Shown here: positions 32,480 to 41,096 of the stretch, piece by piece | Position numbering within the stretch: the stretch's first letter is position 1 | Layout of the letters: each line of letters opens with the position of its first letter | Assembly (NCBI GenBank): GCA_017164015.1 | Contig: CP071065.1 | Location: 1,553,409-1,617,408 of the forward strand | Direction of reading: 5' to 3' | Source: Nostoc sp. UHCC 0702 | Lineage (GTDB): Bacteria; Cyanobacteriota; Cyanobacteriia; Cyanobacteriales; Nostocaceae | Length of the DNA: 64,000 bases | The notes under the pieces: generated by a model | The model's input: only the letters and a program-made list of their open reading frames with translations | Databases searched by the model: none | What the model was told of the DNA's origin: nothing | Position numbers and translations under genes: made by a program

Positions 32480-33045
32480 TGGCTAAGAAAAGTATCTCTG
32501 ACTTATTACAAGAAGAAGCACAAAAATTGACACCAACAGTAGAAGAATCTGCAATTGAAGTTGATGCTGTAGAAATTGCCGAACAGGATGATTCAGCAAC
32601 GCCGACACCTGAAGCAAATTCTACAAGACGTACTAATCCTACTAAGGCTGATTTAGAAGTGACTATCAAAGAGCTAAAAGAAACTCTAGAACAATCGCAG
32701 AAAAAGGAAAAAACTCTTCAGCAAAAAATCACAAATTTACAATCAGCTTTATCTGAACAACAAGCAGCCGCAGAACGGCTAACAAAAGACCTTAGCGAAG
32801 CTAAAAATACAGTGCTGCAACTTGCAGATGCTAATTCTCAATTAATAGAAGAAAATAACTCTTTAAAACAAGAGAAGGAAAATAAAGCAGCTGTAAAAGA
32901 AAAAGAAAATAAATCCTCAATCCAAGTAAAAGAAAAATATAACCCTGTTGGGTACAAAAAATCACACCGGATATCTGAAAAACTGCCAGAATCTCCAAAA
33001 GATACGAATGATGATTTTTCGTCAAATACTTGGTTGTATGACTAA
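32479..33045 (+). CDS. mcdB: coiled-coil partner of the ParA ATPase, probable McdB
   Basis: The 188-residue protein starts at the ATG overlapping the mcdA stop, with AGGA 5 bases before it. The N-terminus is charged ([17 protein letters not shown]) and an acidic, Pro/Thr-rich linker follows. A long Gln/Glu/Lys-rich coiled coil spans about 58-145. The C-terminus ends DDFSSNTWLYD, with Trp185 next to acidic residues four from the end. A single Trp near the C-terminus flanked by acidic residues is, as I recall, the shared mark of McdB proteins, which phase-separate and tether carboxysomes to McdA. Overall identity is expected to be low, so this rests on layout. Confidence 0.65.
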   Translation: MAKKSISDLLQEEAQKLTPTVEESAIEVDAVEIAEQDDSATPTPEANSTRRTNPTKADLEVTIKELKETLEQSQKKEKTLQQKITNLQSALSEQQAAAERLTKDLSEAKNTVLQLADANSQLIEENNSLKQEKENKAAVKEKENKSSIQVKEKYNPVGYKKSHRISEKLPESPKDTNDDFSSNTWLYD

Positions 33046-33049
33046 GCTC

Positions 33050-33265
33050 TTGAGCGGGGGAGCGGGGGAGCAGGGGAGCAGGGGTGCAGGGGAGCAGGGG
33101 AGCAGGGGTGCGGGGGTGCAGGGGAGATAAGGGAATAGGGGGATGGGGAGAATAACAACTGACAACTGACAACTAGCAACTGACAACTGACAACTGACAA
33201 CTGACAACTGACAACTAGCAACTGACAACTAACAACTGACAACTGACAACTAACTCCTAACTCCT
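33050..33265. repeat. GGGGAGCA array followed by CAACTGA heptamers
   Basis: Units of GGGGAGCAGGGGTGCA run from 33050 to about 33125, followed by ACAACTGACAACTAGCA-type heptamers to about 33255 and CTCCTAA units to the gene end. It fills the gap between mcdB and the convergent hydrolase gene. Confidence 0.9.
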
Positions 33266-34169
33266 AACTCTTGATTTTTGTGTCACCCCGAAATTCTAAA
33301 ATATGTGTGGCAGTGATTTGTGGTTGTTCTAAATGAGGGATATGACCACAATCTTCAATCCAAGTTAATTGACTTTGGGGAATTGCTCTTTTAAATCTTT
33401 TGGCATCTTTTGTGCCTAAAATTCTATCAGAATCACCCCACAAAATTAGAGTTGGTTGTACAATTTCTGAGAGCTTCTTAAATCTAAAAGCAGTGTAACC
33501 ACCACTTTTGGTAAAAGCAATCAAAGCTTGACTCCAACTTGACATTTGTAGGTGTAATGCTCCACAATTGAGAGCATCTACAGTGGCAAGACTAGGATTT
33601 TTGTAAGCAGTACGAGAAATGCGATCGCGGACTTTGGGATTACGCAAAAACTCAGTTGCGAAATAACCCAACGGGGGAAACATCAATTTGCTTAATGGGG
33701 AACCCCCCTTTAAACCAGTACTGTCAATCAACACCAATTTTTGCACCACTTCTGGGTAAGTCAGGGTGAAATCAATCGCTGCTGCACCCCCCATTGATGC
33801 ACCTACCAAAATTACAGGTCGGTTAATCAGAGTTTTCCAAAAATAATATAGATGGGTTTTGATCGCACTGGGGCTAAACTGTATCCCTGGAAGTCTTTGT
33901 GTAAAGCCAAAACCCAGCAAATCCACAGCCCAAGTTTCATTATCAACTGCTAGCAGTGGCAACAGACGACGGAATTCTAATACAGAACTGTCAAAGCCGT
34001 GGATTAATAAAATCGGTGTACCCCCACTACCCAGACGCGCATAGGTTGTGGTAATTGGTTGACTAGTTAGGGGAGTTGCGATCGCTTGACTTTGAATACT
34101 TTGAGCTAAGGCGATCGAGGCAGATTCTGTCAGTTGCCCAACTGCGGTAGGTAAAAAGCTCGCAAACAT
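33264..34169 (-). CDS. alpha/beta hydrolase
   Basis: The 301-residue hydrolase has the oxyanion HGFDSS motif (about 57-62), the nucleophile elbow GASMGG (Ser about 131), Asp in LWGDSDRIL (about 253) and His in CGHIPHLE (about 281). The triad is complete. Substrate is unknown; related cyanobacterial proteins act as esterases or lipases. It sits between mcdAB and ccmK3K4 on the opposite strand, so it is not part of either operon. Confidence 0.9.
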   Translation of the reverse strand: MFASFLPTAVGQLTESASIALAQSIQSQAIATPLTSQPITTTYARLGSGGTPILLIHGFDSSVLEFRRLLPLLAVDNETWAVDLLGFGFTQRLPGIQFSPSAIKTHLYYFWKTLINRPVILVGASMGGAAAIDFTLTYPEVVQKLVLIDSTGLKGGSPLSKLMFPPLGYFATEFLRNPKVRDRISRTAYKNPSLATVDALNCGALHLQMSSWSQALIAFTKSGGYTAFRFKKLSEIVQPTLILWGDSDRILGTKDAKRFKRAIPQSQLTWIEDCGHIPHLEQPQITATHILEFRGDTKIKS

Positions 34170-34287
34170 AGACTTTAGTTTACCTTACTCCCTACTCCCT
34201 CAAAAGAAAGTTTTCCTAAATGTCAAAATTAGGACTAAAGCCTCGTACAATTGATATCACTTATTCTTGACTCTAGGAGCTGATGCC

Positions 34288-34599
34288 ATGCCGATGGCGG
34301 TTGGCGTAATTGAAACTTTAGGTTTTCCCAGTGTCTTAGCCGCAGCAGATGCAATGGTCAAGTCTGCCGCAGTTACACTGGTGTATTATGGTCTAGCAGA
34401 AAGCGCTCGCTTGTTAGTTGCAGTCCGGGGACAAGTTGCTGAAGTGAAAAGAGCTGTAGAAGCAGGAATAGCTGCTGGAGAGCAAGTCAAGGCTGGTACA
34501 GTCATCACTCACTATATAGTCCCCAATCCGCCGGAAAACGTGGAAACAATTCTACCAATCCACTTTACGCAAAAATCTGAACCTTTCCGTATCTTCTAA
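34288..34599 (+). CDS. ccmK3: carboxysome shell protein CcmK3
   Basis: The 103-residue single-BMC-domain protein starts at the ATG (MPMAVGVIETLGFPSVL) with AGGAG 8 bases upstream. [13 protein letters not shown] and HYIVPNPPENVETILPI mark the BMC fold. VYYGLAESARLLVAV instead of the VGYxRxGSARxTV version of its neighbour, and the HYIVPNPPENV end, match CcmK3 of Synechocystis from memory. CcmK3 does not form homohexamers by itself but joins CcmK4 in mixed hexamers that adjust shell permeability. The ccmK4 gene follows 85 bases downstream, the usual satellite pair. Confidence 0.92.
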   Translation: MPMAVGVIETLGFPSVLAAADAMVKSAAVTLVYYGLAESARLLVAVRGQVAEVKRAVEAGIAAGEQVKAGTVITHYIVPNPPENVETILPIHFTQKSEPFRIF

Positions 34600-34684
34600 G
34601 CGATTTTGCCATTAAAATTCGTAGCGAAGCTTCGTACAATTAACTTGCAGCGCCACATACGTTTATTCATATAGGAGATTGCTA

Positions 34685-35035
34685 ATGTCATTACAGGCAG
34701 TTGGATCGCTTGAAACCAAGGGGTTTCCTGCTGTACTAGCCGCAGCAGATGCTATGGTAAAAGCTGGTCGAGTCACCCTTGTAGGTTATATCAGAGTGGG
34801 TAGCGCTCGTTTTACAGTCAATATTCGCGGTGATGTTTCTGAGGTAAAAGCTGCTATGGCTGCTGGTGTTGAAGCCGCAGAAAATGTTCATGGCGGTACT
34901 TTGGAATCTTGGGTAATTATTCCTCGCCCCCATGAAAACGTCGAAGCTGTTCTACCAATTGCTTACACCGAACAAGTCCAACAGTACCGTGAGTCTGTGG
35001 AAAACCCAATTATCGGGTCATCGAACGGGCGATAA
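34685..35035 (+). CDS. ccmK4: carboxysome shell protein CcmK4
   Basis: The 116-residue BMC protein starts at the ATG at 34685 with AGGAG 7 bases upstream. [20 protein letters not shown] and [18 protein letters not shown] (each within the BMC fold) are characteristic of CcmK4. It forms hexameric tiles of the beta-carboxysome shell around RuBisCO and carbonic anhydrase. The pair ccmK3-ccmK4 lies away from the main ccmKLMNO locus in most cyanobacteria, as here. Confidence 0.93.
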   Translation: MSLQAVGSLETKGFPAVLAAADAMVKAGRVTLVGYIRVGSARFTVNIRGDVSEVKAAMAAGVEAAENVHGGTLESWVIIPRPHENVEAVLPIAYTEQVQQYRESVENPIIGSSNGR

Positions 35036-35136
35036 AGTTAGAATCGTTAGTTTTCGATAAGAGTCAAAAGTTCATAGTCTAGAGTGCTAACTAATTGTTC
35101 ACTCTTGACCATCGGCTTTTGCATATTGAGTTTTTC

Positions 35137-35231
35137 TATAGCGTTTCCTATGCTGGTGAAGTATACCTAAATATCAGATATAAAGCCTTTCAGCTTTTTT
35201 GATGTACCTCATCTGAACGATAACCGCTATA
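35137..35231. repeat. MITE-like element, family B, copy 1
   Basis: TATAGCGTTTCCTATGC at the left and the inverse of GAACGATAACCGCTATA at the right share the TATAGCG-TT ends, and GTGAAGTATACC/GATGTACCTCATC extend the pairing. Copy 2 at 48742 starts with the same TATAGCGTTTCCTA and GTGAGGTACACC. Confidence 0.75.
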
Positions 35232-35515
35232 AAATGTCAGGTTGAGATCAAAGAGTCATTTAATTGAACTGATGTTAGCAAGCTGAGTCAGCTAACTCGG
35301 TCAAGTGTTACAAACACCTGGGTTATCAAGTTGAACGCCAATTAAATAGCCATCATTAACTGCGTATACCAAAATGAATGAAAGTCTAGTTTGCTAACTC
35401 TTTGACTTTTACTCAGCAGGAACACACGACCGCACTTTGCTATATATTTAATTGCACCCAGCTACTGAATACCATTGTCTGTTAGTTAAACTTAACTCTC
35501 AACTTTCTTGATTAA

Positions 35516-35539
35516 AATAGTACCCTCACGGGTACTATT
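35516..35539. terminator. perfect 10-bp hairpin downstream of ccmK4
   Basis: AATAGTACCC at 35516-35525 pairs with GGGTACTATT at 35530-35539 around TCAC. It is 480 bases past ccmK4. T-rich DNA lies on both sides, but no clean T-run follows on the plus strand, so terminator function is uncertain. Confidence 0.4.
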
Positions 35540-35996
35540 AAATTTTAAATTGCTTCTTCAGAATCATCAGCTTTCCTGACTCTTACCTCCACTTTAAATA
35601 TGCAATTTAAATACCCATTAATTGAATAAAATAAGTATCAAAACATTAACTTTCTGTTACTTATTAACCCCCAAAAAATCTACTGAAATTTGGATATGAT
35701 GTCATGTCCCCTGCTTGTTACCTTTAATACCCCCAAGTTCACTTAGTCAAGACTACGCTTTCTCTCCTCTAAGAGCTTGTGCTTAGAGGTTGGGTCTGGG
35801 ATATTTTTATTATGGTCAATTCGTCAGAGATTAGCTCAATTGTGTAATGACGTGAAAATTGCCAAAATTTTCATATTATCCAAGGAAAACACCAAACAAG
35901 TGAAACTTATACGGATAAAACAGCGTCCTGTTTTAAGTAACTCATACTCGCCCCTTGCAACAGGTGCAAAATGTCAGTTTTTTTCAAGATACTTTA

Positions 35997-36010
35997 GTAT
36001 AAGTGTATAC
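35997..36010. promoter_or_regulatory. candidate NtcA site (GTA-N8-TAC)
   Basis: GTATAAGTGTATAC is palindromic and has the exact NtcA spacing, 280 bases before the HetZ-like start. No good TAN3T box lies 22 bases downstream, and such a 6-base match is expected several times by chance in 64 kb. Confidence 0.3.
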
Positions 36011-36289
36011 TTAGCCATACAAAGGTAAATGGCCCTTGTGTGTTTCTAAAAATTAAGTTTACAAAAGTTAAAATTATGCATAGGTTCAGACAAATGCCCC
36101 AAATGCCATGATTTTTATGCACTTAGTGATTACAAGTAAAAACAGAAATGCCAAAATTCCTGGGTAACTTGCATAAAGTTAATGGATTAAGACGTAATAA
36201 CAATGTGAACGTTGAGATGTCTTTGTAAAGATGACAGACTCATGGGTAACTGCCAGCTATTAATTTAAGTGCGATAAATGGGGGTTGTG

Positions 36290-37465
36290 ATGCAAACTTT
36301 AAAACACGGTTTCGAGGAGCGCAATCTCGCTATGGCAACAGAAGCAGAAAAACTGGCGCAAGATTGGCAAAAGCGGCTAGCTGCTGAATGTCCAGAACAA
36401 AGTGTGGCCAATAGGGAAAGTATTGTTCTTTGGCTTTTGGGACGTGATTTAAAACGGTTTGATATACTCAACCCCAAGGAACTTGATATCGCCAAGCAAG
36501 CGATGGAATATCGCTATCGGATTTTGCGTCAACGCTATTTAGGGATCGGTAGGGAACGTGCTTATCGCAACCTAATCACTCGACTGGGGAGTTTAGTCAC
36601 ATTAAGGAATAAGATTCAGACTTGGGTTTCTCTGAGTCGCGATCGCCAGCGCACTGTGATCGATGTGTTGCAAGAAGTAATCCAAGAATTACTGCAAAGC
36701 GATAGCTACATGCAACAACAGATGGCTTGCATCTCTGAAATTACAACTGATAGACGACTCCAAGATACTCTGCTATTTGCCAGTATAGAAGAGTATGCTT
36801 TACGGCCAGTACGGAATCAACCTTTGTTAGCCTATCGTTTTGTAAATTATTTAAGACGTACTCAACGTGGTGGTTTAACCCAAGTCCCAAGTAGTGACTT
36901 AGTGAGACTAGTTTCAGAAGAAATTCTCACAGACGACAATGATAATCGGGTGAACTTGGTGGATAATCAGGCGATCGCAGAATATCAAGAGGCACAACAA
37001 CTAGAAGAGCAACAAGCGCTGCGGCAGACAGTACAAAAGGAATTTGCCAATTATTTACAAGAAAATTTGGGAGAAGAGGCAGTAGAATGGCTAGAACTGT
37101 ATCTACAAGGCAAGTCTCAAGATGAGATTGCCAAGAAATTAAACAAACCCATTAAAGAAATCTACCGTTTGCGAGAAAAAATTAGTTACCACGCTGTACG
37201 TGTCTTCGCCCTCAAAGGTAAACCGGAACTCGTCGATAATTGGCTTTCAATTTCCTTACAAGAAAATAATTTGGGACTAACACAAAGCCAATGGCAACAA
37301 CTTGAGGACAAATTAACTCCCATTGAGCGGCAGATCTTGAATTTACGAAAAGCAGGCAACTCAATAGAAGGAACAGCCCAAAAATTAGGACTGAAAATGC
37401 ATCAGGTTATGGGTGAATGGACTAAGATTTATCTTGCAGCCCAAGCTTTAAGAACTCAAGAGTAA
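36290..37465 (+). CDS. HetZ-like protein (HetZ-related, possible differentiation regulator)
   Basis: The protein has 391 residues from the ATG at 36290 (MQTLKHGFEERN); GGGGG lies 5 bases before it. It is largely helical and Gln/Glu/Arg-rich. A region at about 275-320 (GKSQDEIAKKLNKPIKEIYRLREK) has helix-turn-helix spacing (the motif core is DEIAKKLNKPIKEIYRL), and a second such region, EGTAQKLGLKMHQVMGEW, is near the C-terminus. Both look like sigma-type DNA-binding helices. I recall these features in cyanobacterial HetZ and HetZ-related proteins, which control heterocyst formation. No patU gene follows, so a HetZ paralogue is more likely than HetZ itself. Confidence 0.55.
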   Translation: MQTLKHGFEERNLAMATEAEKLAQDWQKRLAAECPEQSVANRESIVLWLLGRDLKRFDILNPKELDIAKQAMEYRYRILRQRYLGIGRERAYRNLITRLGSLVTLRNKIQTWVSLSRDRQRTVIDVLQEVIQELLQSDSYMQQQMACISEITTDRRLQDTLLFASIEEYALRPVRNQPLLAYRFVNYLRRTQRGGLTQVPSSDLVRLVSEEILTDDNDNRVNLVDNQAIAEYQEAQQLEEQQALRQTVQKEFANYLQENLGEEAVEWLELYLQGKSQDEIAKKLNKPIKEIYRLREKISYHAVRVFALKGKPELVDNWLSISLQENNLGLTQSQWQQLEDKLTPIERQILNLRKAGNSIEGTAQKLGLKMHQVMGEWTKIYLAAQALRTQE

Positions 37466-38293
37466 TTAGTGCCAGAAGGCAGAGGAAATGGCAAGATAGG
37501 GGAATAGCGGGGTTCGCCAGTCCCCCAGACCTCGTTTTTTGCTCTTCGCTTTGCTAATGCTACTGCTGGCGCACAGCTAGTAATACCATTTCACTCAATC
37601 ACTGATACAAATTCTTTCACTCCTGCTCCCCGTTCGGCTGACCCTCACGGCGAAGGCTGCTCCTTTGCTCCCCTGGTCAATACCTCCCTATTTGTATTAA
37701 CATTAAAGTAAAACTCTATAACCTGCCGTCATCACACATAAAATAAAAATACTGTCAGTGAAAGCGCTGATTTCGATCCTATGCATAATTGTTATGTTTA
37801 ATGAAAGCCCAGACTTGTTTATACCAATTGGTAATTCGTAATTCGTGAGGCAGTTCGGTGAGGCAGCCCCCAAAAGCAGGGTTTTCCGTCGTTAGCAAAG
37901 CGGTAGCGTTAGCGAAGCGCGAGGAACGAGCGTCACCCGTAAGGGCCTTGGTGGTTTCCCCTACATACGAACTGCCGTTATCAAAGCAGTAGCGAGTCTT
38001 CAAGCCTTCGGGTGACGCCAAAGACAAACGAGCCTCACCCAAAGGATAATTCGTAATGAAGGGACGCTGTAGCCGCATCACCCGTACTCAGATTTCATTT
38101 CGGTTTCTAGGTTGGAATCTGTGGGAGTGCAAAGCCTGGCATCCCTGCTTTTGCCAATTGGTATTAATTTCGAGGTTTTGGTTTAATTTGTAACAATTTA
38201 GATGCTGCTCTTTATACTAAGATAACGGTTTTATAAGTTAATAGTAGCTAATTTAATTTTCCGCTCCTGAACTTATTATTTTGCAGATATTTC
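37466..38293. repeat. 830-base gap with nested dispersed repeats
   Basis: ATACCAATTGG at about 37821 and CCAATTGGTAT at 38153-38163 are inverted ends of an element of about 345 bases. Inside, AATTCGTAATTCGTGAGG (37831) and an inverse TAATTCGTAATGA (38046) bound a GC-rich core with GCGTTAGCGAAGCGC and GGGTGACGCC segments. The 100-codon minus-strand open frame across it is built from these repeats. No true gene is seen. Confidence 0.65.
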
Positions 38294-38974
38294 ATGCAGA
38301 CTGAGGTTTTTAGTGAATTTCCCTTACTGAGTACAGCCAACCCACAAACTTTGGAATGGCTGCTCAACGTTGCAATTGAACACGAATACCCAGTTGGGCG
38401 AGCCGTGTTGATGGAAGATGCCTGGGGTAATGCAGTATACTTCATGGTTTCTGGTTGGGTGAAAGTCCGACGTACCTGTGGAGATGATGCTGTGACTTTG
38501 GCAATTTTGGGTCGAGGTGATTTTTTTGGAGAAATGGCGATTTTAGATGAATCACCGCGTTCAACTGATGTGATTGCTCTTTCCTCAGTAAAATTGCTTA
38601 GTATCTCTAGGGAGCGTTTTATTCAAATTTTGTTTAAAGACCCGCAGTTACACCACCGGATGCTGCAACTAATGGTGCGGCGAGTGCGGCAAATTAACCA
38701 GCGGTTGCAAATTCGGTCTTCACCCCCAGCTGTCAAACTTGCCCATACTTTAGTTAGTTTGGGTGAAAGCTATGGTCACGAATCAGACAAAGGTAAAGAA
38801 ATTTTTAATATTCCTTTTAAGGATTTAGCAGATGTTACAGAGATCGGAGTTGAAGAAACGACTAAAATTATGGAAAAATTACATCAAAAAGGTTGGATCA
38901 CCATTGACAACGCCAACAACATCATTTATTTGATCAACTTCAAACAGTTGATGAATTTAGCTGGCAAAGCCTAA
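38294..38974 (+). CDS. Crp/Fnr family transcriptional regulator
   Basis: The 226-residue protein has an N-terminal cyclic-nucleotide-binding domain, with the phosphate-binding cassette GEMAILDESPRSTDVIA at about 84-100, where Arg and Ser/Thr support cAMP binding. A long dimer helix follows, then a C-terminal winged helix (FKDLADVTEIGVEETTKIME, about 178-197). No iron-sulfur cysteines of the Fnr type are present. It probably controls carbon or nitrogen responsive genes. It follows the HetZ-like gene after a repeat-filled gap. Confidence 0.92.
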   Translation: MQTEVFSEFPLLSTANPQTLEWLLNVAIEHEYPVGRAVLMEDAWGNAVYFMVSGWVKVRRTCGDDAVTLAILGRGDFFGEMAILDESPRSTDVIALSSVKLLSISRERFIQILFKDPQLHHRMLQLMVRRVRQINQRLQIRSSPPAVKLAHTLVSLGESYGHESDKGKEIFNIPFKDLADVTEIGVEETTKIMEKLHQKGWITIDNANNIIYLINFKQLMNLAGKA

Positions 38975-39204
38975 CGAGAGTGTTGAGTGACCGAAATTTG
39001 TCCGAATCGACCCCTACCCCCGTACTCCACAGGAGAAGCGCGCAGGGTAGTACAAGCGCGTTGCTGAGCGTTAAGTTGTGGAGTGTAGAGTACTTAGTCC
39101 CAAACCCTAACTTCAAAGTTTTTTACTAGTAACTATTGACTATTGTCTATTAACAACTATTGACTATTAACTATTGACTCTGAACTTATCACTCCTAACT
39201 ACAG

Positions 39205-40989
39205 ATGACTGAAGCAACAGCACCTCGTCTCGAAATTGGCGTCCAGGAAACCGTACCGACGATTTATTACCAAGTGGCAATGCCCCAACCAGAAAACCAT
39301 CTGTTTGAGGTAACGTTGCAACTGGTTAACTATCCATCATCAATTCTTGACTTAAAAATGCCAGTATGGACGCCAGGTTCATACTTAGTGCGGGAATACG
39401 CCAAGAATCTACAAGATTTTGAGGCATTTGCAGATGATAAGCCTTTGCCTTGGCGGAAAATTAGTAAAAATCATTGGCAAGTTAACAAAACTGGTGTTTC
39501 TAAATTAACTGTACGTTACCGGATTTTTGCCAATGAGTTGTCAGTACGCACAAATCACTTGGATAATACCCACGGCTATTTCAACGGTGCAGCACTGTTT
39601 TTTAGACTACCAGGTTGGGAACGGCTACCAATTCGCGTTACCATCATACCACCACACCCAAAATGGCAGGTAACTACTGCCTTACCACCTGTGGGTGAGC
39701 AAGCTAATACTTTCTATGCTGCTGATTTTGACACCCTGGTAGATAGTCCTTTTGAGATTGGTTCTCATGATTTGTATCACTTTGAAGTGTTGGGCAAATC
39801 TCATGAACTGGCAATCTGGGGACAGGGAAATTTGCAAGTACAGCGGATGATTGCCGATATCCAGAAAATTGTTCAGGTAGAAGCACAAATGTTTGGCAGT
39901 TTGCCTTATGAAAGATATGTGTTTCTGCTGCATTTATTTGCCCAAGCTTATGGGGGTTTGGAGCATAAAAACTCCTGCTCGTTAATTTACCAGCGCTTTG
40001 GGTTTCGCTCTCAGGATAAATACGAGCGCTTTGTGCAATTGGTGGCACATGAATTCTTTCATTTGTGGAATGTGAAGCGCATTCGCCCAAAAGCCCTAGA
40101 GAGTTTTGACTACGACCGAGAAAACTATACACCGTCTTTATGGTTCTGTGAAGGTACCACCAGTTACTATGACTTGCTGATTCCTTTGCGAGCAGGAATT
40201 TATGATACTAAGTCGTATTTAAATAATTGGAGTAAGGAAATTACTAGGTATCTTACGACACCAGGTCGCAAAGTACAACCGCTTTCTGAGTCGAGTTTTG
40301 ATGCTTGGATTAAACTTTATCGTCCTGATGCCAATAGCGCTAACTCCCAAATTTCCTACTATTTGAAGGGCGAAATGGTATCTTTCTTGCTAGATTTGCT
40401 CATTAGGCTGCGGCATGGCAATCAGCGCTCTCTTGATGATGTGATGCGGCAAATGTGGCAGCAATTTGGGCAGGCAGAAATTGGCTATACCCCAGAACAA
40501 TTACAAGAAGTGATTGAATCTGTGGCGGGAGTAGATTTAACTGATTTCTTTGAATGCTACATTGATGGTACTGAAGAATTACCCTTTAATAAATACCTGG
40601 AACCTTTTGGCTTGCATATTGTGTCGGAACTGGAGGAGGAACCTTACTTAGGTGTGAAGACGAAAACTGAAAATGGACGGGAAATAGTTAAGTTGGTTGA
40701 AGCTGATTCGCCTGCACAACTGGCAGGAATTGATGCAGGTGATGAGTTGCTAGCCATTGCAGGCATCAAAGTAGCAGCAAATCAACTTAGCGATCGCCTC
40801 AAAGATTACCAACCAAACGATACCATTGAGGTAACAGTTTTTCACCAAGATGAACTACGTACTTATTCTGTGACTCTTGCTGAACCCAGTCCTACTAAAT
40901 ACCAGGTGATTACCGTACAAAATCCCGATCCCACACAGAAAGAAAATTTTGCTGGCTGGTTGGGCGTGCCACTTGTTACTCTTCGTTGA
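39205..40989 (+). CDS. M61 family metallopeptidase with PDZ domain
   Basis: The 594-residue protein has an N-terminal beta domain, a zinc protease core with HEFFH (about 281-285, in VAHEFFHLWNVKRIRP) and a downstream Glu in WFCEGTTSYY (about 315). The C-terminal PDZ domain spans about 475-560 (YLGVKTKT, GIDAGDELLAI). This is the glycyl aminopeptidase-like M61 family. No signal peptide is visible, so it is probably cytoplasmic. Catalytic residues are intact. Confidence 0.93.
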   Translation: MTEATAPRLEIGVQETVPTIYYQVAMPQPENHLFEVTLQLVNYPSSILDLKMPVWTPGSYLVREYAKNLQDFEAFADDKPLPWRKISKNHWQVNKTGVSKLTVRYRIFANELSVRTNHLDNTHGYFNGAALFFRLPGWERLPIRVTIIPPHPKWQVTTALPPVGEQANTFYAADFDTLVDSPFEIGSHDLYHFEVLGKSHELAIWGQGNLQVQRMIADIQKIVQVEAQMFGSLPYERYVFLLHLFAQAYGGLEHKNSCSLIYQRFGFRSQDKYERFVQLVAHEFFHLWNVKRIRPKALESFDYDRENYTPSLWFCEGTTSYYDLLIPLRAGIYDTKSYLNNWSKEITRYLTTPGRKVQPLSESSFDAWIKLYRPDANSANSQISYYLKGEMVSFLLDLLIRLRHGNQRSLDDVMRQMWQQFGQAEIGYTPEQLQEVIESVAGVDLTDFFECYIDGTEELPFNKYLEPFGLHIVSELEEEPYLGVKTKTENGREIVKLVEADSPAQLAGIDAGDELLAIAGIKVAANQLSDRLKDYQPNDTIEVTVFHQDELRTYSVTLAEPSPTKYQVITVQNPDPTQKENFAGWLGVPLVTLR

Positions 40990-41006
40990 TGATAAATGAG
41001 GGATAA

Positions 41007-41062
41007 GGAGTTAGGAGTTAGGAGTTAGGAGTTAGGAGTTAGGAGTTAGGAGTTAGGAGTTA
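41007..41062. repeat. GAGTTAG heptamer array
   Basis: Seven or more copies of GGAGTTA in tandem lie between the convergent M61 peptidase and GGDEF genes, followed by CCCCTGCTCC-type repeats to the stop codon of the latter. Confidence 0.9.
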
Positions 41063-41096
41063 TCTCCCCATCCCCCCTACTCCCCTGCTCCCCAGC

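Larger units (their letters stand above)
35036..36289. other. 1.25-kb intergenic region upstream of the HetZ-like gene
   Basis: It holds a family B MITE (35137-35231), a perfect hairpin (35516-35539) and a GTA-N8-TAC motif (35997-36010), but no convincing gene. An open stretch at 35777-36028 lacks a ribosome site and any features. GTTAGC...GCTAAC pairing at 35274-35296 is a possible RNA stem. A long leader is common upstream of heterocyst regulators. Confidence 0.45.

Noticed and set aside
31847..33045. Plasmid-type ParA/ParB partition locus
   Set aside because: The second gene has no ParB DNA-binding domain, no parS-like repeats are visible, and the surrounding genes are chromosomal.
33050..33262. 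Regular short repeats resembling a CRISPR array
   Set aside because: Units are 7-10 bases in direct tandem with no unique spacers, and no cas genes are near.
35777..36028. 83-codon frame in the region upstream of the HetZ-like gene
   Set aside because: No ribosome site and composition like the flanking non-coding DNA. It spans the candidate NtcA site.
37779..38081. 100-codon minus-strand frame
   Set aside because: Built from dispersed palindromic repeats; no start signal or domain.
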